Of a DNA stretch of 61,804 nt, positions 31,360 to 39,000 are shown in pieces. The position numbers were made by a program, and so were the translations under genes. The notes beneath the pieces were generated by a model. It was not told the origin of the DNA. It saw nothing but the letters and a program-made list of their open reading frames with translations, and made no database searches. Origin of the DNA: a virus; IMG/VR virus record IMGVR_UViG_3300012920_000040, positions 1 to 61,804 of that record. One strand, written 5' to 3'. Position 1 is the first letter of the stretch. Every line of letters starts with the position of its first letter.

Positions 31360-32027
31360 TGGATGTACCTGATTTAAATATACGCAAAAGATTATTTGTT
31401 GGAGAAGGTAAACCAGAAATTTTGGGTAGAGGACCCTTGGAAGTTAGGGGTTCTGCTTATACTGAAGGTCCAAGCATCACAGGCAACCCCACTGAGTTTA
31501 ATAATGTAAATCCATTTGAACTTGGTGCCACAATGGCAGGGCAAAATGCCAACATTGAGATGAAACCTTTCCCTTTCTATGCATTCATTGCTAAGACATT
31601 TGCTAGGGTAAAGGGGTTCTTAAAATCTGATAAACTTTTTATCTCTGAGGGAATAAGATGTAAAGTTTTATTTGCTGAGGTCATTTTATCTAAGACTAAA
31701 AACTTTTGTATTCCTCACCCTCAAAAGAAAGGTTACAACTTAGTCTACTCCTGTCTTGAGGGACCAGAGAATGGTGTCTATGTAAGAGGAAGACTGAGAG
31801 GTGATGATGTTATTAGATTGCCTGAGGTGTGGAAAGGTTTTGTAACTGAAGACTCAATTACTGTGTCACTGACACCAGTTGGCATGGATCAAGGTCTTTA
31901 TGTAAAAGGAATGCAACAGTATCAAATTCTTGTTGCTGCCAAACCAGGAGTACCAATTGATTGTTTCTATCATGTGTATGCTGAGAGAAATGATGTACCT
32001 AAATTAGTAACAGAGAGGCCACAATAA
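31359..32027 (+). CDS. Virion protein with C-terminal fibre-type domain
   Basis: 222 residues. The C-terminal ~110, KNFCIPHPQKKGYNLVYSCL, EGPENGVYVRGRLRG and DSITVSLTPVGMDQGLYVKG, is a conserved domain seen at the ends of cyanophage fibres and baseplate proteins. The next gene carries a diverged copy. Probably tail or fibre associated. Confidence 0.82.
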   Translation: MDVPDLNIRKRLFVGEGKPEILGRGPLEVRGSAYTEGPSITGNPTEFNNVNPFELGATMAGQNANIEMKPFPFYAFIAKTFARVKGFLKSDKLFISEGIRCKVLFAEVILSKTKNFCIPHPQKKGYNLVYSCLEGPENGVYVRGRLRGDDVIRLPEVWKGFVTEDSITVSLTPVGMDQGLYVKGMQQYQILVAAKPGVPIDCFYHVYAERNDVPKLVTERPQ

Positions 32028-32893
32028 TGCTTGGAGATTTTGACATTGCTACAGTCCCACAACCATTTAAGTTTAAACACTTTGGAACTTTTGCTGGACC
32101 ACAATACTTAGATAAGTCTGCCTTTGATTATGATTTGACATCAAAAGAAGGGGTATGGCATACATTACTACCACAAGATACCTCATTCAAAAGATTAGAC
32201 CTTGGTGCTTATCTGTTTAATAACGAGGCAGACTATATTGGTTTCCACTGTGACTTTGTAAGCACAGCACAGATGACACTGGAAGCATCTTATGGTAACA
32301 TTCCAGTCTTCAATGTCTTCTGCACTCAAACCAATATCACAGGAAATATTTACGCCCTTGGAGATATTGTTGCTGTTGGTAACATCAATGCCAATGGTAA
32401 TTTCTCATACACAGGTGCAATGACCTTCAATGGAGGATTTAACTTGAGTGGTGTTGGTGATGTAGCATCAAGAATCAATGCAAACACATCAATTGCTAAC
32501 TCTAAAAAGGGTTTTGACATTACTCATCCAACAAAGGATGGGCATAGACTGAGATACATTTGTATTGAGGGACCAGAGGCAGAAGTTTATATGAGAGGTA
32601 AGTTGATAGGAGCTAGCACCATTCAATTACCTGATGTCTGGAAGGATTTAGTTGACCCTGATAGTATTGGTGTCACACTCACACCCATGGGTTCATACCA
32701 AGAGTTGTTTGTAGAGTCAATCAACTGGGGTTCAAAAATCAATGTAAAGAATGCCTCTTCTGGTCCTATTAATTGCACATATGTTGTGTATGGAACAAGA
32801 AAAGATGTTGAGAGGAACATTCCTGAGTATAAGGGCTTGACAATGGCAGACTATCCAGGAGATAATAGTGAATATAATATCAATGGATTATGA
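32027..32893 (+). CDS. Virion protein, paralogue of the preceding gene
   Basis: 288 residues. N-terminal ~170 unique, with a YGNIPVFNVFCTQTNITGNI beta-rich segment; C-terminal ~115 repeats the domain of the previous protein (KKGFDITHPTKDGHRLRYIC, EGPEAEVYMRGKL, DSIGVTLTPMGSYQELFVES). Overlaps both neighbours by 1-4 bases. Confidence 0.82.
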   Translation: MLGDFDIATVPQPFKFKHFGTFAGPQYLDKSAFDYDLTSKEGVWHTLLPQDTSFKRLDLGAYLFNNEADYIGFHCDFVSTAQMTLEASYGNIPVFNVFCTQTNITGNIYALGDIVAVGNINANGNFSYTGAMTFNGGFNLSGVGDVASRINANTSIANSKKGFDITHPTKDGHRLRYICIEGPEAEVYMRGKLIGASTIQLPDVWKDLVDPDSIGVTLTPMGSYQELFVESINWGSKINVKNASSGPINCTYVVYGTRKDVERNIPEYKGLTMADYPGDNSEYNINGL

Positions 32894-33546
32894 TTCATGA
32901 AGTTTTTCCTCTAGCAATATACCAGGGGAAAGTTGAAGGTCATGATAAATTCAAAGATAATGTAGATGATTTGCGTGAGTATTGGTTTGATGGATATGAG
33001 AATGAGAGTCCAGAGTATTCAGGAAAAATATTTGTACATTTAAAGTATAAATCACTCTTCAATTCTATTAAGAAAAATATTGATGAATACTTTTCTGAAA
33101 TGAATGTTGATACATCATATCTCTCCTATCACATCATCAAATCTTGGGTTGGGTGCCACTTCAAAGACACTCCAGAATTAAAACCTCATCATCACAATGA
33201 ATCTAACATTAGTTTTGTCTATTATCTAAAGAGTAATAGTACCTCTGATAAATTTGTTATCTCACAAAGAGATAATAGAAATGAAGCAGTGGGTGGTTTG
33301 TTTGAGACTGGTCAAAGAAATTTAATTACATCATATAATAAGTACAACTGCAATTACTACACAGTAACACCAAAGGAGGGAACCATCCTTCTTTTCCCAA
33401 GTGATACATTACATCATACCTGGAAGTTTACTGAAAGATATGATGAAAGGATTGTCATTGCTGGTGATATTAGAATTACACTAAAGCAAAACAACCCTGA
33501 GTATCATCAAGGTTGCACACACCCAACACAGTGGTTGGAGTTATGA
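32890..33546 (+). CDS. 2OG-Fe(II) oxygenase-like protein in the tail operon
   Basis: 218 residues starting MIHEVFPLAIYQGKVEG. Iron ligands can be placed at PHHHNESNISFVYYLK (His region) and PSDTLHHTWKFTE (distal His), with DERIVIAGDIRIT giving the Arg. This is the pattern of cyanophage oxygenases of the TIGR02466/2OG-FeII_Oxy_5 type. It is embedded by ATGA overlaps in the hub/fibre operon, so it is expressed late with structural proteins and may modify one of them. Confidence 0.8.
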   Translation: MIHEVFPLAIYQGKVEGHDKFKDNVDDLREYWFDGYENESPEYSGKIFVHLKYKSLFNSIKKNIDEYFSEMNVDTSYLSYHIIKSWVGCHFKDTPELKPHHHNESNISFVYYLKSNSTSDKFVISQRDNRNEAVGGLFETGQRNLITSYNKYNCNYYTVTPKEGTILLFPSDTLHHTWKFTERYDERIVIAGDIRITLKQNNPEYHQGCTHPTQWLEL

Positions 33547-33854
33547 CCTGTTATAAATTTGTCACTGATGATAGAGTACCAATTCTTATTGAGCACTCTA
33601 AAATCTGTAGTCCTCCACCAAACCCAGAATATGTGGACAAGGTTGACACATCATATCCTGGTATTATCATTGAATATGATGGGGGATATCTATTGGAAGA
33701 TGGTCTTCACAGAATGGCTAAACTTCAGAAACAGGGTATCTTTGAATCATTGTTTTATGTTGTGACCATTGAAGAATATAAAAAAGGTGTGGTCCATATG
33801 ATGTTCCAGGGAGAACCAATTTCCTTGGGTGAATGGAATCATAATCAACTCTAA
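33543..33854 (+). CDS. Small ParB-like/DGxHR protein
   Basis: 103 residues from the ATG overlapping the previous stop (ATGA); the longer ORF from 33513 would lie inside the oxygenase gene. It contains YDGGYLLEDGLHRMAKLQKQG, the DGxHRxxA signature of ParB/Srx-type nucleotide-binding folds. Function here unknown. Last gene before a late promoter. Confidence 0.72.
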   Translation: MTCYKFVTDDRVPILIEHSKICSPPPNPEYVDKVDTSYPGIIIEYDGGYLLEDGLHRMAKLQKQGIFESLFYVVTIEEYKKGVVHMMFQGEPISLGEWNHNQL

Positions 33855-33857
33855 ATA
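33851..33857 (+). promoter_or_regulatory. Candidate late promoter
   Basis: CTAAATA right at the stop of the previous gene, 19 bases before the ATG at 33876, followed by an A-rich leader. Confidence 0.45.
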
Positions 33858-33875
33858 TCTAAAAAAATAATTGAA

Positions 33876-34925
33876 ATGTCATCAGGATTTGCAGTTACAT
33901 CTTATGAGGGCAAGACACCAGCAGTTGGTATTCTTTCTGCCCAAACAATAGCAATTGATGAATTGAATAACCCATCCATTGCTGCTCCTCAAACTACGCT
34001 TGAGATCAACCAAGACAGATACGCCATGCTCTTGGAACCATGTGAAAATATTGATACTCAAATTATTAGTAGATTGGATCAGATTACAACAGACAAGACT
34101 AGTCTAGTTAATAACAGCAGTCATCCAAATTGGGTGGCAAATAGGCAGACTTATCCCTCAGAAAGTGCTGCTAGAAGTGCAGCAGAGAGTGCCTTTGGTG
34201 ATACTCTTACTGAGTCAGAGGGTATGACCAGACTACTGATGATTGCTCCTCCTGTGAGTGGAAGTATCAGTGCTGGTGCTGGAGTTACACAAGCAAATGG
34301 TGCTGCAGGAACAGTTCAAATTACTCAAAGTTACTCACCTGGTAGCACATTTGAGATTATTGTCAGAGGTGTTACTGGTTCCTTTGGTATTGGGTCTGTG
34401 TTTGGTCCTTCTGGTGTAATCACTGATTGTTCAGGGACAGATTTTGTTGGTACAGGTAGAGTCTATCCTGACAATGTAATCCTTACATTCTATCCTAGTC
34501 TTGAACCTCCCACTAGTGGTGTAGATAATCCATTTGACCCAGAGGAACTGCCACCTCTGAATAGTGGCAATAATGGAGTTGGTGTAGCAAATACATTCTA
34601 TAGGAATTCACTGACTAACCCTGGTAGTGGTCCAAATTCTGGTCTTGTTTACAGCACTAGTTCTTTAAATGATATTGGATATGTCTATTTAAATGCTGCT
34701 GGTCAGACACCCACTATCAGTGCCCTTATCTCAAATGTTGGGGCAGAAAGAACAGCACTTGCTGACCCTAATAATGCTGTTGATGTTATTAAGCGTGATA
34801 AGAGAGCACTAGCACAGAATGTTCATGCGCTTGTTAGAACAGGTAATTTATTAACAACTAGACAAGCAAATCTAAGGACAGCAGTGGGAATCCTTGAGGA
34901 CCCACAGTATGGTGGACCATATTAA
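33876..34925 (+). CDS. Hypothetical virion structural protein
   Basis: 349 residues, low in Cys, with a Gly/Ser/Thr-rich middle (VSGSISAGAGVTQANGAAGT) and an Asn/Pro linker (FDPEELPPLNSGNNGVG), then a helical C-terminus. Looks like a virion protein; no family recognised. Ends the hub/fibre block; a new early-type promoter follows. Confidence 0.8.
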   Translation: MSSGFAVTSYEGKTPAVGILSAQTIAIDELNNPSIAAPQTTLEINQDRYAMLLEPCENIDTQIISRLDQITTDKTSLVNNSSHPNWVANRQTYPSESAARSAAESAFGDTLTESEGMTRLLMIAPPVSGSISAGAGVTQANGAAGTVQITQSYSPGSTFEIIVRGVTGSFGIGSVFGPSGVITDCSGTDFVGTGRVYPDNVILTFYPSLEPPTSGVDNPFDPEELPPLNSGNNGVGVANTFYRNSLTNPGSGPNSGLVYSTSSLNDIGYVYLNAAGQTPTISALISNVGAERTALADPNNAVDVIKRDKRALAQNVHALVRTGNLLTTRQANLRTAVGILEDPQYGGPY

Positions 34926-34941
34926 AACTGGCACATTGCCC

Positions 34942-34970
34942 TTGACACTGCCCATTCACTGCCCTATAAT
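34942..34970 (+). promoter_or_regulatory. Consensus sigma-70 promoter
   Basis: TTGACA (34942-34947), 17-base spacer, TATAAT (34965-34970), both boxes perfect. It lies 22 bases before the ORF at 34993 and would serve the small-ORF/tRNA island inside the late region. Confidence 0.88.
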
Positions 34971-34992
34971 TACAAGGTAACATAGAGGTTTT

Positions 34993-35226
34993 ATGACCAT
35001 CCCATCCCCTGATGACTACCTTATTGACAATGAAGGTGATGAGTATTTGATGAGGGTTGTCATTGATACCAGTCTCAGCAAGTTTTATCTTTACTCTAAT
35101 GAAGGTGAAACCAGAACTGTTGACTGTGATAACACTGACCAGTTTATGAATGTCCTTGAGTTAATCAATGCAGTGGTTCCTGATGAATGCATTGCATATG
35201 CTGAACCAGTTGTGTCAAAAGTCTAA
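34993..35226 (+). CDS. Hypothetical acidic protein
   Basis: 77 residues, MTIPSPDDYLIDNEGDEYLM start, beta-rich and acidic (YLYSNEGETRTVDCDNTDQF). First gene after the consensus promoter, so probably early. Unknown function. Confidence 0.8.
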   Translation: MTIPSPDDYLIDNEGDEYLMRVVIDTSLSKFYLYSNEGETRTVDCDNTDQFMNVLELINAVVPDECIAYAEPVVSKV

Positions 35227-35286
35227 GCCATATATTATTTCAACTTTCAATTCAAAAAAAGTCCAAAAAAATATCCTGGGTAAAAA

Positions 35287-35469
35287 ATGCCCTATTACTT
35301 TTTTATGAATAACTATAATGATGCCCTATACCAAGCAATCTTGGAATGTTACCAGTATGAGAAGAGAAACCAGACAATCTATGGAAATGTTATTTGCTGC
35401 GAAATGGAACTTACCCAAAGCGGCAAACAACTGCAATTTAACCTTAAAGGAGATGAAAATCACATTTAA
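35287..35469 (+). CDS. Hypothetical small protein
   Basis: 60 residues, MPYYFFMNNYNDALYQAILE then NVICCEMELTQSGKQLQFNL. Chosen over an overlapping +1-frame ORF (35318-35539) that runs into the tRNA. No strong Shine-Dalgarno site seen. Confidence 0.55.
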   Translation: MPYYFFMNNYNDALYQAILECYQYEKRNQTIYGNVICCEMELTQSGKQLQFNLKGDENHI

Positions 35470-35521
35470 TGAATATTGCAATTTAAACCCTCCTACCTAT
35501 AATGAGAAAGGTGAATATATT

Positions 35522-35606
35522 GGGAGTGTGGCGGAATAGGTAGACGCACCAGACTTAAAATCTGTTGAGCATTATGCTCGTGGGGGTTCAATTCCCCCCA
35601 CTCCTA
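35522..35606 (+). tRNA. tRNA-Leu (anticodon UAA)
   Basis: 85 bases. Acceptor GGGAGTG (35522-35528) pairs with CACTCCT (35599-35605) with one G-U pair; anticodon loop CTTAAAA with TAA at 35556-35558; long class-II variable arm GAGCATTATGCTC; T arm GGGGG-TTCAATT-CCCCC. CCA is not encoded. UUA/UUG codons are common in AT-rich phage genes, which fits a role in matching phage codon use. Confidence 0.95.
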
Positions 35607-35664
35607 TTTTGATGTGAATTTTGCATTATTCAAGATGATATAATACTTCTAATACTAACCTAAT

Positions 35665-35985
35665 ATGTCTACACTAGCATTACACAAATATGACAAAATA
35701 TATGCAAAATCAAGAAACCCATACAAAACACAAGAACATGTTAAATACAAGGAGGAGAAGGAAATACAGTTAAGACTGTATTTTAGATGCGAGTCCAGTC
35801 ATTACACTAAGCACATGAAAGTCAATTTCTGGTATTCCAATGATATGGAAGAATGGAGGTGGACACTCACCTCAGATGAAGATATCACTCTTCAAGAGAG
35901 TGGTAACAGAGAAGAACTTCGTGATGCTATGAATGATGTTGCCAATACAGTAGAGTATCTACTTGACAATGATATGATAAAGTGA
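35665..35985 (+). CDS. Hypothetical soluble protein
   Basis: 106 residues, MSTLALHKYDKIYAKSRNPY, then KVNFWYSNDMEEWRWTLTSD and an acidic helical end. A TATAAT at 35639-35644 lies upstream but lacks a clear -35. No family recognised. Confidence 0.75.
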   Translation: MSTLALHKYDKIYAKSRNPYKTQEHVKYKEEKEIQLRLYFRCESSHYTKHMKVNFWYSNDMEEWRWTLTSDEDITLQESGNREELRDAMNDVANTVEYLLDNDMIK

Positions 35986-36027
35986 TATAATTCACAAGTG
36001 TGAAGGAAGTTGCACTTAGTGCTAATC

Positions 36028-36052
36028 AAGGGGACTTAGGTCCCCTTTTTTT
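36028..36052 (+). terminator. Rho-independent terminator ending the tRNA island
   Basis: AAGGGGAC (36028-36035) pairs with GTCCCCTT (36040-36047) around TTAG, then a T tract to 36052. Confidence 0.9.
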
Positions 36053-36056
36053 ATGA

Positions 36057-36063
36057 ATAAATA
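36057..36063 (+). promoter_or_regulatory. Late promoter of the first giant fibre gene
   Basis: ATAAATA (context GAATAAATAACTC), just after the terminator and 30 bases before the ATG at 36094. Confidence 0.7.
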
Positions 36064-36093
36064 ACTCATAACGGATTATAGTGCGTAAGAAAG

Positions 36094-39000
36094 ATGCCTC
36101 TTAGCAGACTTGATAATTTCCTTAAAAACGTACGTGGCAATATTCTGTATGTTGACCCCAACAACTTGGATGCTACAGACGGTATTGAGAATCAGGGAAA
36201 TTCCATTGCTCGTCCATTCAAAACCCTGCAAAGGGCATTAATTGAAGCAGCTAGATTCTCCTATCAGAGGGGACAAGATAATGACAGGTTTGAGAAGACA
36301 ACAGTTATGCTTCTCCCTGGTGAACATGCCATTGATAATAGACCTGGTTGGATTCCCACAGGAACAACTGCAACCCCAAACACATTTTTGCTGAGAAATG
36401 GTCAGACTGCTACTGACTTTCCTGCGCTGAGCAACACTAGTGATTTTAATGTTTTTGCTGAAAACAATATTCTCTACAAGTTCAATAGTATTCATGGTGG
36501 CATCATCATCCCCAGAGGTGTGTCAATTGTTGGTTCTGATTTAAGAAAAACCAAAATTAGACCACTTTATGTTCCAAACCCCAAAAATGATGATATTGAA
36601 AGGTCTGCAATTTTCAGGGTAACTGGTGCTTGTTATTTCTTCCAGTTCTCTATTTTTGATGCTAAACCCACAAGAGGTGTATATAGAGATTATACAACAA
36701 ATAAAGCAGCACCCACATTCTCACACCACAAACTAACCTGTTTTGAATATGCTGATGGCATCAATCCAGTTAGTATTAATGATGAATTCAACACCTACAC
36801 AACAAGTCGCACTGACTTGGAGATGTATTATGAGAAAATAGGTAGAGCTTATGGTCCTGCTAGTGGTAGAGAAATCTCACCAAACTTCCCTGACCCTGGT
36901 GTAGATATTCAACCCAGAATTGATGAATTTAGGATTGTTGGTCCTATTGGTGGTGGTGTTGGTATCAGCAGTATTAAGGCAGGTGATGGCAACAACCCAT
37001 CTACTCTTATCAATGTTAAGACCTCAGCAGGTATTGAGGGTCTTAATGTAGATACAAATGTCATTATCAATAATGTAACTGACCCCAGATACAATGGAAC
37101 CTTCCTTGTTAAGGAAGTTTTGGATACTAATGCTAATGGTGTAACTGAATTTTCCTATGAAGTTCCTGTAACACCAGCAAATGCTCTCCCCAATCCACTG
37201 GGTTCAAGTATTGACCTTTCTACTGATACAGTATCCAGTGCATCACCCTATGTCTTTAATATCTCACTGAGATCAATCTTTGGCATGTGTGGTATGCACG
37301 CTGATGGATCTAAAGCAACTGGATTCAAGTCAATGGTTGTGGCTCAATTCACTGGAATCAGCCTTCAGGTTGATGACAATGCATTTGTGAAGTATAACTC
37401 ATCAAGTGGCACATTTGATGACTCCACTACTGTTCCTAATCTGCATACAGACATTAATGCAGTTTATAAACCATCATATGAGAACTTCCACATCAAGGCA
37501 TCTAATAATGGTTTGATGCAGTTGGTATCCATCTTTGCTATTGGATTCTCTGACCAGTTTGTTGTAGATAGTGGTGGTGATTTTTCAGTCACCAACTCAA
37601 ACTCCAACTTTGGTCAAATCGCTCTTAAATCCACTGGTTTTAGAAGAGATGCATTTTCACAGGATGATGTTGGATACATTACTCAAATTATTCCTCCTAA
37701 GACCCTTAAACCAGGTTTCTCAACAATTGAATTCCCATCAATTGATATTACCAAAACAGTAGGTGTTGGTAATGCATCAAGAATGTATCTGTATCAGTAT
37801 GAGAGTAGGGATGTAAAACCACCCTCAATTGTTCAAGGATATAGATTTGGTGCTAATCATGGTGAGAATCTATTTGCTGTGATTCCAACTAATGGTCAAC
37901 CAGTTGCTTTCTCAGCAAGAGTCATCATGGATGACACTGCAACTGATAATAGCAGACCAACAGGATATAAGAGGTCTGTTGTTGGTAGAAATGTATCAAG
38001 TGGAAATAGTATCACAAGTTCCACACTTACATTCCTTGAAAATCACCAGTTCAAACAGGGTGAGTCAATCAGAGTTATTGCAAATAATGGTAGACTGCCT
38101 GATGGTCTTAAGGCAAATAGACTTTACTATGCAATTGTTGATGGTCTGAACCCTGACCAACTGCGTATTGCACAGTCTATTAATGACTCACAAACTGCCT
38201 CTAATGTACAAATCAATAATTTGGGTGGTACATTGTATGTTGAGAGTAGAGTAAGTGACAAGACACCTGGAGACCCTGGACATCCCATTCAGTATGATGA
38301 TGCTGAAACACAATGGTTTGTAAATGTTTCCTCAGCATCTACTGAGAACAACCTGTATAACAAACTTGTATTGGGTGGTTTGGGTCCATCTTCACCTAGA
38401 ACATTTATTGTCAGAACTAATGATGTAAGACAATCAGATGATAGAATTCATAAGTTTAGATATGTAATTCCTGCTAACACAGGTATCACATCAGCAAGAC
38501 CTCCCCTTGATGGATTTACTATTCAGGAGTCAGGAGATGTTTCTGGTGCAAATGATACAGAAGTAGCACTTGCCTTCAACCCAGCATCAGTTGAGATGAA
38601 CAATGATGCTCAGATGAGAAACTTCAGTTTCATTGCTAAGACATCATATACAAATGGAATTGCATTCTATGATTGTGAAAGACCTCATGGTTTATCAATT
38701 GGTTCTAGTGTAGAAATTAATAATGTTAGAAGTACAAACTTCCCAACTGTTGGTGCTGGTCAGTCAGGATATAATGGTGTATATGAGGTAGCAGGTATTA
38801 CCAGTGAGAAGACATTCTTTGTAACTGACATCCCTTCATCACCTGGTTCATTCATCAACAATACATCTCAGAGAAACACTTCTCTCCCCACATTTAGGAG
38901 AAAGAAATTTAATGAAGATTACTATGTTTATGATGTAGAAACAATCAATGAGTATGTTAATGGAGAGCAGGATGGTATCTATTATATCAGTGTGTTGAAT

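Noticed and set aside
35318-35539. 73-codon open frame overlapping the ORF at 35287
   Set aside because: It runs 18 bases into the tRNA-Leu gene and has no better start signal than the alternative frame.
35522-35606. tRNA as a phage attachment (att) site
   Set aside because: No integrase, no repeated tRNA 3' end nearby, and T4-like cyanophages are lytic.
35639-35644. TATAAT upstream of the ORF at 35665 as a sigma-70 promoter
   Set aside because: No -35 element at 16-19 bases; the nearest TTGCAT leaves a spacer of only 12.
36053-36064. ATG right after the terminator T tract as a third leaderless gene
   Set aside because: It reads ATG AAT AAA TAA and stops; the bases are the late promoter.
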